Shown: positions 1-12,100 of the stretch, in pieces
How the letters are laid out: every line of letters begins with the position of its first letter
Position numbering within the stretch: the first letter of the stretch is position 1
From: Phallusia mammillata
Lineage: Eukaryota > Chordata > Ascidiacea > Phlebobranchia > Ascidiidae
Assembly (NCBI GenBank): GCA_003260075.1
Contig: QLIY01000361.1
Location: 82,882-146,881 of the forward strand
Length of the DNA stretch: 64,000 nt
Reading direction: 5' to 3'
Made by a program: the position numbers and the translations under genes
Notes under the pieces: model-generated
Database searches by the model: none
What the model saw: only the letters and a program-made list of their open reading frames with translations
Told to the model about the DNA's origin: nothing

Positions 1-136
1 AATACTTTTTTGTAAGAAGTGATAGCTTAAAAGTTTTTATACAGCAAAAAAGTGCTTGCACTGGCACTGGACGAAAAATCTGTGTAGATAAATTTTGTAT
101 TGTTAAATCCTTGGGGGTCTTACTTACACTTTTCAG

Positions 137-3100
137 ATTTTTGGATGAATTGAGTGAGGGTGTGTACATTCAACAAACACTAGAATCTGTACTGGTTAAC
201 ACTGAAGGAAAACAACTAATGGTTCGAGCTTACTTTTTTACTTCCATAATTTTTGTATTAAAAGGTATCAAGTAAAAGTTCAACTTGTCATAAATCGTAA
301 ATATTTTCATAGGTTTAACCCACAGCCTAAAAATGTGTCTTTTCGATAAGTATATGTATTACAATGTTTTGTGTATATTTTGCAGTGTGAAGCACTGTTT
401 CTTTATGGTGTGATGCTGTTGCTTGTTGACATGAAAATCGATGGATTAGTGAGGGAGAGAATGCTTGTGTCATACTACAGATACAGGTAAACACACCTCT
501 CACTAATACTATTTTTGAAATATTACAGTTTAGGTGAGTTTAAGAAATATCATGTTCGATTGTACAGTGGTGCAGCAAAAGGTGCTGGTTCAGACAGCAA
601 TATCGATGATGTCTGCAAGTTGCTGAGGAGCACAGGATTTTCATCACAACCTGGAGCAAAGCGACCTCAAAATTACCCAGAAGCTTATTTTGCAAGGGTT
701 ACAGTGAATGAAATCTATGTGAAGATGATAGTTGGACGACTTCGATCAGATGATGTGTATGGCCAGGTATAATCAGTTTTTGGTCCACAATCAAGTGTTG
801 AATATATGTTTTGCATTTACTTCTTAAGCAAAGTTGGCCATAAAATTGTAAAAGGCGTCTTTGATGAATTTGTAGATTTAAGTTTCTTGGTTGTCCTGTG
901 ATTTGTCACAAACTTGAATTTGAACTATGAGATGTTATGTATTGTTTGCAAATTTTCTATGTTTTGTAATCAGTCTGCTCTTGTCTATTTTAGGTTGCCG
1001 CATATCCACTGCCAGAGCACAGAAGTACAGCCTTGGCCAATCAAGCATCAATGCTTTATGTGATTCTGTATTTTGATGCCAAAATTCTGAACACAGAGCA
1101 AGCCAAAATGAGAGAGATTGTGGACAAGTACTTTCCAGACAATTGGGTATGTCTACATATTTTGCATGTATTTGTTCACAATTTTTTTTTCAACATACAC
1201 TATTTGGCAGTGACTTGGTACCATTACAATATTGTAACTTGAGTAAAGTAATTGTTATTTTTCTACAGGTAATAAGCATTTACATGGGTCATATTGTAAA
1301 TCTTGGGGGGGGGGCGAGAGATTGTGGACAAGTACTTCCCAGACAATTGGGTATGTCTACATATTTTGCATTTATTTGTTCACAAAAAATTTTTTCAACA
1401 TAACATTTACATTATTTGACAGTGACTCTGTCCGTTTGGCAATCTAGGGCATGCTACAGTAAAATTGTTTACTACAAAACATTAAAGTGTAGGCAAAAAT
1501 TTAAACCATATTGACAATGTCAACTATAGTTAGTTGGACAGCATTAGTAATGAATCACAAGATTGTAACTTGAGTAAAGTATATGTTAATTTTTCTACAG
1601 GTAATAAGCATTTACATGGGTCATATTGTAAATCTTGCTGAAGCCTGGGAGCCATACAAAGCTGCTAAAACTGCTCTTCAAAATACACTAGATTTGAACA
1701 ACTGCAAATCACTGGTAAGATGTTCACAGATTAAATGCTATTTATATCGAATGCTGAAAAATAGTTTTGTATGTATTCTGTACACTGTCTGAGACTTTGT
1801 TTTTATTTCTATGTTTTAGTTCTCATGTAAAAGTTGTTTTGCTGCATTTTCTAGCAAAATGGTCAATTTTTTGGCTTGTATTTGTGCATTGGGCAACAAA
1901 ACACCGAACTGTTGCAAAAAATTACACAATATAACTCTTTGTTTCATCAACAAATAAAGTGCAAAACCACTCATAAATTTTCAAAAAGTATGTACAAGTG
2001 TGTCAGATACAGGACAAAACTTTTTGGCATAAAGACTTGAAGGGGGGGGGGCTGTCTGAATTTGTTTTATTTTCTATGTTTAGTTTAATGTAAAAGTTGT
2101 TTTGCTGCATTTTCTAGCAAAAGGGTTAATTTTTTTGCTTGTATTTGTGCATTGGGGAACAAGACACCAAACTGTTGCAAAAATTTACACAATATTACTC
2201 TTTGTTTCATCAACAAGTAAAGCGCAAAACCACTCATAAATTTTTAGAAAGTATGAACAAGTGTGTCAGATACAGGACAAAACTTTTTGGCATAAAGACT
2301 TGAAGAATTAACGCCTTCTTGAAACAGCCTTGACCACTTTTGGCTTTTTGATTCTTAGCACTCTTTCATTTCCGTTTTCATCAATAATTACCCGTGTTCT
2401 GGGTGCACGTGGCTTGTTGAGTTTCTTCATCATATTCTTGTAAGAGTAAATGCTGCCAGTAAAAGTTGAAAAGTAGACCAATACCATAAGAACACTAAAG
2501 CACAAAAGTGCTGTAAACATCCATGCAGGAGCTTCTTCACAAACATTTGCAGTGATTGAGTTAATAACTGTATTCTTATTCAGTTTTCCCAAGTGTGGCA
2601 GATTTTGTTTACATTTACCACATGACAAAGAAAATGAGGGAACAAAGTCAGCTATGTCTAAAATGTTGGTTGTTGAACTGTTGGCAAGCACAACCTTTCC
2701 GCTGTAGGTTATTGCTTTCATTGCTTTGCTGTATGTGTAGTTGAGTAAAACTTGTTTACATTCTGTGTCAAAGCTGTAGGTTGTGGGAAACTTGGAGCAG
2801 TTTAGTGTCTGTGTTGTTGTGCCTGCATCTGTAACAACTTTCACTGGAAGTAAGGCATCGCTTGCTGAGTTTCCGACAGTGATGGTTGGCAATGTTGAAT
2901 TCTTAAAAACAAGAAAGTGATTTGTCTGTTACATTTGCTTTTAGAATTGTAAAAAAATGTTTTTATCAGTAACATCTTCTTTCTAGAAATGAAACAAAGT
3001 GTTTTTGTCAGTTACATCTTCTTTTTAGAAATGTAAAAAAATGTTTGTAACTTGTTGTTGTTAAAGAAAGTCATGTGAAAAAATGGGTCTTAATTCATAG

Positions 3101-6100
3101 TCCTGATTATTACCTGAAGACTATCTTGTCTTGGGCATGAAGAAGAAGGCATAGCGTTTATAGATATTGCAGTGTAGATATTGAATGTTGAGAACCATAT
3201 TCCAAAAACTGTTGCTGCTATTACCACAGGACTTAAGACAGAAATTAAGACCTTCACTAATAGTGGTCTTGTACGATTCAGTATGATCATTCGCAAGTCT
3301 TTCATAATAGTGCAGGACACAAGAAATGGCAAAATACAACCTGAAGAATGCAATTGGAGTGTTGAAAAGACAAGTTGTTACATGATAAAGTATGATCAAT
3401 TTTAAATTAAACTCACAAAAGTTTAAAAAAATTGCTTACCACCAATGATGTGTCTGACGATTAGAATTGTTTCATCCACTAACATGCATTCAACAATAAA
3501 TAATTTGACCAAGTAAACATAAAGAGGTGATATGACAACTGTGGAAATGACAATAAACAACAAAGAAAGCACCATCACTAGGGATCCTCTTGTTTTCTTT
3601 TTGATTGCTTTCTAAACAAAAAAGATTTTGTTTAAGTCACAGCATAAATTGTCCATCTTTTCAAGACAAAAACACTAGCAACTCAATATTGTATTGTATT
3701 GTATTAATTTTGAAACCGTGCATGAAAATGGTGGGGGGGGGGGTCAATATAATTTATCATTTTGTTTAAACAAATACAGAAACGAATTTTTCAACCTTTT
3801 TGTGTAAATATCTGAATTCAGCGAGGGCCAGACGATTTTCTTTACAAATGCCAGACGATTTTCTTTACAAAGGCACACAGTTGGAATTAACTATCCCTAT
3901 GCAATTTATCTGATTATGCAATTAACCAGATTCATTGATGTTACAGTTATAGTCTTTTTCAACTACATAATTTATATTTTTCGATGCACATTTTCAAAGT
4001 ACGCTTTCAAGTGATTTTTAAGACAACAAACATTTTCTATTGCTGGTGTTGCTCCAGAGCATTCCACCTAACTCCTCCACTAACACATGCTCAAATTCAT
4101 ACAAGTCAAAAAAGGGGGGGGGGCAGTCTTTTTCAACTACATAATTTATATTTTTCGTTGCACATTTTCAAAGAACGCTTTCAAGTGATTTTTAAGACAA
4201 ACATTTTCTATTGCTGGTGTTGCTCCAGAGCATTCTACCTAACTCCTCCACTAACACATGCTCAAATTCATACAAGTCAAAAAACGAATACCTGTTTTTC
4301 AGCATCTTTTGAGTGGACTTTATTCTTTGCTGGAGGTGATGGGTTTTTCTCTATTATATCCAACAAACCTGCATGAAAAAGATGAGTGTAACTGGGTACA
4401 GCCAATAAATTATAATTTAGGTGCCAACTTACTGTTTCCAACACCCCAAATGCAGAACACTGTAGTCAGCAAACCAACAGCGGCAAACAAAATCCAGTAA
4501 ATTTTCACTGTGTCATCTGGAAAAAACGATCGGAAATGATGTTTAGTGTACAGTGTGGATATATGCATTGCAATATTTCAAACTCAATCTTTTGTTTTGC
4601 TGTAACCGTCCTAGAGTGGTGGATTACTGCTCAAACCATAGTTATGTGATAAGTATTATGACACCATAATAAATCCTATTTTGCAACAAAGTAAAAGCAT
4701 ATGTAAACAGTTTGTTGCATGCTTGGTAAATGTCTATGCCACAAAGACAACCAAATATCTGCGCTCAATAAACCCACCTGAATTTGATATCAAGAAAATT
4801 TCTTCAATGTAGTAGTAATAAGCATGAAGAACGTCCAATGCATTGCTACCTATCAACAGCAGGAGTGAAAAGACTCGAATAAAGAAGTTGAAGTGTTTTA
4901 AAAGATGCTGCACAGTTCCATAGATCACAGTCACATGAAAATACTTAATCCACCCCACAAAAGGCCTTGTCAATATTCCACACATTTTGCTTCCTGTAAG
5001 TAAAGCATCTGATCCCACTTGAGCCTCTTCTAAGCTTGGATATCCCACTTGCCCTTGTAAAAAAGTACATCTTCTTGTTTGCAGTATTTGATGTGTTTGT
5101 GTGTGGTTATTTGCAGGCCATAAAACAGCATTATTTATTTACCTGGGAAAACAGCGTGGGAACTGGTGTGAAGAAACAATTTTCAGTTGTTTATTTATTC
5201 ATGCAAATTACAGTGCAAATTGCCCATGGGCTTTACTAAATGTTGACAATATGCATGCCAGCTTTTATTGGAGATATTGTGTAGAAAACAATGTAGTTTA
5301 CATGTTAAAAATTTGATAAACTGGGTTTATTAAACTGTGCTGTGACAATCCTTTTGGATGCTTTGGTACCTGATTAGCACTCTTAAAAATGTCGAGACAG
5401 TGTTTTAATGGGTTTAGTGTCTGAAAATGCACAGTTAAAATGCACAAAATAATTGAAAAACAACAATCCTATTTTGAAATTTTGTAATATATGTTTATGA
5501 TAGCCTAATTGGGCCACTAATTAAAAAGCTTTCAAGCTGATTGATTTTTCAAAAAACTTTGACATTTTATCTTTACAGCAATATTATTCTTTTTAGGCCA
5601 CCAAAAATGGGAAATTGCTAAAGATGTGTTCAAAACAAGTTTTACACTTTCTGAAAGAGGGTGTCTTGACTGAAAACTATCTTTTGGATAACATTCCTAA
5701 ACTCATGAACTGTCTTAGAGAATCCAATGTTGTTTTGAGATGGCTAATGCTGCACACTATCACAACAGGTACAATTTTACAGTACATGTTTTGTTGTTGC
5801 AAAGGTAATACACTCTAGTGCAGGGGTGGGCAAACTTTTCAGTGCAAGGGCCGCATTCAAAAGGGGGGGGGGACCCATATTTATGACATGTCTGGATAAC
5901 TGCTAAATACAATAGCTTTGCTGACAATTCCCATCAATCTTTGTTGGTATAAATAAATGTGTGACTTTTCTAGGTGCTGAAGCAAACAAGAAGTATAGAC
6001 AATTCAAAGAAGTTGTCGTGGGGGGGGGGTATAGTTATGTAATAAGTATTATGACACCATAATAAATCCTATTTACAACAAAGTAAAAGCATATGTAAAC

Positions 6101-9100
6101 AGTTTGTTGCATGCTTGGTAAATGTCTATGCCACAAAGACAACCAAATATCTGCGCTTAATAAACCCACCTGAATTTGATATCAAGAAAATTTCTCCAAT
6201 GTAGTAGTAATAAGCATGAAGAACATCCAATGCATTGCTACCAATCAACAGCAAGAGTGAAAAGACTCGAATAAAGAAGTTAAAGTGTTTCAAAAGATGC
6301 TGCACAGTTCCATAGATCACAGTCACATGAAAATACTTAATCCACCCCACAAAAGGCCTTGTCAGTATTCCACACATTTTGCTTCCTCTAAGTAAAGCAT
6401 CTGATCCAATTTTGAGCCTCTTCTAAGCTTGGATATCCCACTTGCCCTTGTAAAAAAGTACATCTTCTTGTTTGCAGTATTTGATGTGTTTGTGTGTGGT
6501 TATTTGCAGGCCATAAAACAGAATTATTTATTTACCTGGGAAAACAGCGTGGGAACTGGTGTGAAGAAACAATTTTCAGTTGTTTATTTATTCATGCAAA
6601 TTACAGTGCAAATTGCCCATGGGCTTTACTAAATGTTGACAATATGCATGCCAGCTTTTATTGGAGNAATAGGTTTACTAAGTGTTGACACTATGCATTT
6701 ATTGGAGATATTGTAAAGCGTAAACAATGTAGTTTATATGTAAAAAAATTGTTAAACTGGGTTTATTACACAGTGCTGTGACAATCCTTTTGGATGCTTA
6801 GGTACCTGCTTGGCACTTACTTAAAAATGTCAAGATACTGTTTTAATGGGTTTAGAACCGGAAAATGCACAGTTCAAATGCGCAAAATAATTGAAAAACA
6901 ACAAACCTGTTTTACAATTTTGTAAAATATGTTTATTATAGCCTAATTGGACCATTAATTAAAAAGCTTTCAGGTTGATTTTTCAACAAACTTTTACATT
7001 TTATCTTTACAGCAATATGATTCTTTTTAGGCCACCAAAAATGGGAAATTGCTAAAGATGTGCTCAAAACAAGTTTTACACTTTCTGAAGGAGGGTGTCT
7101 TGACTGAAAACTATCTTTTGGATAACATTCCTAAACTCATGAACTGTCTTAGAGAATCTAATGTTGTTTTGAGATGGCTCATGCTGCATACTATCACAAC
7201 AGGTAAAAACTGTTGGTACAAATAATGTATTGTTTCCATAATTACCAGTACCTATATTTATCACATATCCGTATTTTGGCAAACAGCCCAATTAACTGCC
7301 AAGTTGTTATGGAACAGTCTTGTGTAAATCTTTGTTGGTATAAATAAATGTGTGACATTTCCAGGTGCTGAAGCAAACAAGAAGTATAGACAATTCAAAG
7401 AAGTTGTCGTTGCCCAAACCGAAGTTCGCCAACATGACATTTTTCAACTTCTTTTGCACATTGCTCAGTTGGAAATCAAGTTGAAAGATGTAAGCTTATC
7501 ATTGTTGTTGGTCAAAAAGAAAATGATTGGCAGTCTCACAGATCAAACACGAGAACATGTTTCAACATATATAACCTCTGTACAGTCAATTAATTCAACA
7601 AATAACTCAATGCTGATATTTGTCATTATGTCTATTCCAGTATTATGTTAATGTATGGACCATACTCTAGAAAATTTTGACACTTATTCAATATGGATAA
7701 GTCACATAAAAACTGTACCGTATAAATAAAAAAAATAGTGGAACGTCTTACATTCAATTAGTTGCATAAATATTTACTGATTTTTGCAGATGTTCAAGTT
7801 GTTGCTGCAACAGAAGGAAAGCAAATGGGACAAGTACAAAAAGGAAGCAGTGGATAGAGGGGGGGGGGATTGAAAGATGTAAGCTTTCCAGTAATTTAGT
7901 CAGACAATGAAAAGTAAAAAGTAGTGATTGATATTCTCTCAGATCAAACACAATGAATCAAATTGTCAACATATTTCAACTTAATGCTAATTTTTGTCAT
8001 CATGTCTATCCCAGTATTTTTTATGTTTTTGTTTTGCCTAAATCGCAGACATTTCCAATATGTGTGACCTTTTTGGAAAGCCACCTTAAATATTGTGACA
8101 TGTGTTGTTTCTTACATTCGGTTAGTTACATAAACATTTACTGATTTTTGCAGATGTTTAAGTTGTTGCTGCAGCAGAAGGAAAGCAAATGGGACAAGTA
8201 CAAAAAGGAAGCAGTGGATAGAATAACAGAACTTGCTGAAGTTTTCTCTGGGACCAAGCCACTTACTCGCATTGAGAAGAATGGTATGCACACAATATGT
8301 ATGACAGTTACTGAGAATTACTGAGAAGAGAAGTTTGTTAGCCATACTGCACTTTCATTTTCGGTTAGATTACTTTGCAGGGGGGGGGGCGAGAAGAATG
8401 GTATGCACACAATATGTATGACAGTTACCGAGAATTGCAGTTTGTTAGCCATACTGCACTTTCATTTTCGGTTAGATTACTTTGCAAAAATAACAAACTG
8501 AGAATAATATTTTTTTCGTTTAGTTAGTAGGTCAGCCCTTAAACAAAAATTGATTTACTATTTATGTTTTAGATCAGCTGAAGCTTTGGTTCAACCAAAT
8601 TTCGCAGCAGATATCATCACTTGATTATGCCGATTCAACATCAGCCGGACGCAAAATGATACAACTCATTCAAGCACTGGAAGAAGTCCAGGAATTTCAT
8701 CAACTCGAAAACAATTTGCAGGTGAAGTCTTAAGCAATGAATTGAAGTAAGCGACCTTTGGTTTAGGTAAAACCAAAAACAGCAGGTATGCTGTTTAACT
8801 CAACGACTAGCAATGCTCGGTGCTCGACTAAGCCTGCTCCGGGTCTATGGCGTGGACGTCACACATGTATGACGTAGAAAAGGAGATGTCACCTCTCATA
8901 TTTTTTTTATCAAAATGAAAGAGTTCTGATTTGGTTGTTTGTTTCACGAAACTCGCCAGGTGCAGTGTTAACTTGGAATTTCTTTGAACAGCTGTTTTTC
9001 TTATTTTTTAACGGTTTCAAAACTTTGATCCAGCGTCGGGATTGCTTTTGTGGTCTGTTGACCTCAGATTGTTAAAAACGACTATTTTTGGTACTAAGTA

Positions 9101-12100
9101 CCTACCCATGTCGGTTTGACCTGATATGTAGGGTCAATAGGGTTTCATAATTCAAAAGTTCTTGAACACAGTTTTCATTCTGTGTTTTCACCTAATAGGT
9201 TCGACAGTTCTTGGCCGACACGAGGCAATTCCTGCATCAGATGATCCGCACTGTTAACATCAAGGAGGAAGTTCTTATATCTATTGAAATTGTAGCAGAT
9301 CTCTCCTATGCCTGGACACTTATGGACCAAAAGTAAATATACCTGAGTTATATTTTTTCTTGATGCACAATTATTGGTCTTGTTTAGTAAAAGAGCTGTT
9401 AACAACGCATCTGAAACAATGAGGTTTATTTAAACTATAATCTACAATTTGAACGTGTTTGAAACCTTCACTCATATCTAAACACATTGATATGTCAAAT
9501 AATTTTTTTTTATCCCAGCTACACAACAAATATGCAGCAAGGCATTAAATCAAACCCTTCACTCGTAATCAAACTTCGAGCAACATTTCTTAAACTCGCC
9601 TCAGCCTTGGAGCTTCCCCTGCTAAGGATCAACCAAGCAAACAGCAAAGATCTACTGAGCGTGTCTCAGTATTATTCTGGTGAACTGGTTACCTACGTTA
9701 GAAAGGTAAATAGTTTACTTATTTTTCCGCATGCAAAAGCCTTGCCCGACTTACAGCTTTGCCGCCAGACACATTAAGTGGTCAATCTATTAAACAGTCC
9801 AAACTGTAAACCCTCATGCAACGAAGATGATTGTGATTAGCCAATTCGTTACTTCAGTCTCAATCAACAATGCGCAGTCAACTGAATACTGAAAATAAAT
9901 TTGATTCTTCAATAGGAAACGAACTTTTTGGATTTTAATGCAAAATATATTTTATAGCAAGTAATATACAGCGTTCGTTACTTTGTTTTTATCTTATCAG
10001 GTGCTTCAAATTATTCCGCAAACAATGTTTGGTTTGTTGGCAAGGATCGTGAAAATTCAAACTTCACAGATTCAAGAACTTCCCACCAGACTGGAGAAAG
10101 ATAAAATGAAGGAATTCGCTCAACTTGATGCCAGATACGAGGTGTGTATGTGTGTGTTGTGCATTCGGTAAATCAGTGTTTTTCAACCTTTTTGAGCCAC
10201 GGAACAGTTTATGCATGAAAATAATTTTGCGGAACACCAAACGAAATTTTGATGCAATAAAACAACCAGGCTCTGACACTAAAACGCTAAATCGCGGGAA
10301 CCGCTGAACCGCAAATCACGGAAACGGATGAAAACGCTCATATAAAGCTATTGAAGTTGAGGGAAGGTTTTATGAAAACGAAAATAAATACTTAAATACA
10401 ATACACGCCCGGTACTGGCTGTTTCTTGATTCATCGTTTTCCGCGGAAACAATTTGCTGAGCGTTGAAACTCACGGTTGAAAACCCATTTGGGCTGAGAC
10501 AGGGTTTAAAGGTTATATTATTCTTAAAGCTTACCCAGCTAAATTGCACTAACCGTCAGCAGTTTAGTCGCAATTTAGCTATGTTATAATTAGAGAACGA
10601 GTCTTATTATTACACAACAATAAATGAAGCCAATCACTATATAGCACTCAAACTGAAACTGGTGTTGGTGGATAAATACTTTCATAAAATAGACCGGTGT
10701 TCCATATGAAAACATTAGTCAAACGTCTAAAACGAAGTCTAAAACATTAGAATCCTATATTCAAACCAGTAAGTTTCTCGCGGAACACCTGATGATCTTT
10801 CACGGAACACCAGTGTTCCGCGGAACACCGGTTGAAAATCACTGCGGTAAATCATAGTAAAACTACGTATTTAAACTACATTGTCGAAGTTTTTGAAACT
10901 TAATTTTGAAATAAAATTGGAAGGACAAGTTTTTAGATTACCCCAAATTGAAGAATGTTTTATTATTATTTTTAAACAAAAAAGATATTCAAATCACTTA
11001 ATGTATTATTTGTGGTAACAATATGATTGCTTTGAACATTATTGTCGCTATTTAGTTGTTCTCTTTGCATTTTATTGAGTAAGAAGTGGAATAAAAAACC
11101 AATTTGATTCATTTTCTGTCGTTAAGATGCTTTGAAAACTTTTGATTTTCACTTGCAAATTTCGAATGTACTTATTTGAGAACGTGTTTGCAGGTTGCCA
11201 AATTGACGCAAGGAATTTCAGTTTTTACCGAAGGTGTTTTGATGATGAAAACCACCTTGGTTGGAATCATTAAGATCGATCCCAAGCAACTTCTGGAAGA
11301 TGGAATTCGTAAGGAGCTGGTTATGCAAGTTGCCTCTGCAATGCATAATACTATGCAATTTAACCCGAAAATCAAGGTAGAACTATTGATTGCATTGTAA
11401 AGGTAAATATTGTGCAAAATCTGATGTACATTTTAAGTCCGATTTGTAACAGGGCAAATAGTTTAAAGGATTCAAAAATTGTTAGGGGGCCTTGGGATAA
11501 CACCCCCCCCCCTGATTGCATTGTAAAGGTAAATATTGTGCAAAATCTGATGTACATTTTGAGTCCGATTTGTAACAGGGCAAATAGTTTAAAGGATTCG
11601 AAAATTGTTAGGGGGCCTTGGGATAATCACAAATGGATTTTAAATCCTAAACTTTGAAATAGCAACTGTCGGTCATAAAACAAATTCTTCGGGGCCAAAC
11701 GTTAGACCAATCATCACTAACGTCAATGACGTCAAAATGAGACGATGATATCGAAATTTTTGCTAATTTTGACGAAGCCAAATCTATGTTTTCTCAAATT
11801 TAGAACTAAATGTGTAACGTTATAGGTTAGTGAGATTACTGTAAGGCTCAAAGCTCTTTCTCAAACAATGGAGGGATTTCGAAGATCGTTTGAGTATATA
11901 CAGGTACGTTAATACGTGCAGTATTTCATTTGGCGCGTCTTATTATCTGGTAAAATTAAACAGGATTATGTGAACATCTACGGGCTCCAGATCTGGCAGA
12001 AAGAAATATCGAGAATTATCAACTATAATGTGGAGCAGGAGTGCAACAGTTTTCTCAGACAAAAGGTAAACTTTTTAAAATATCCGGACTATTATCGTAA

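Larger units (their letters stand above)
4638..7412. repeat. 1.4-kb stitched duplication around ten-G run 6020-6029
   Basis: 4638-6019 and 6030-7412 are the same locus twice, covering one WASHC5 exon, exon 1 of the nested gene and the start of the next WASHC5 exon. The copies differ by substitutions and small indels. Two more joins lie inside: a ten-G run at 5863-5872 and a single n at 6667 that is flanked by a short local duplication. Confidence 0.85.

Noticed and set aside
4638-7412. True tandem duplication of the nested gene and a WASHC5 exon
   Set aside because: Only fragments are duplicated, a ten-G run lies at the junction, and the extra exon would break the WASHC5 frame.
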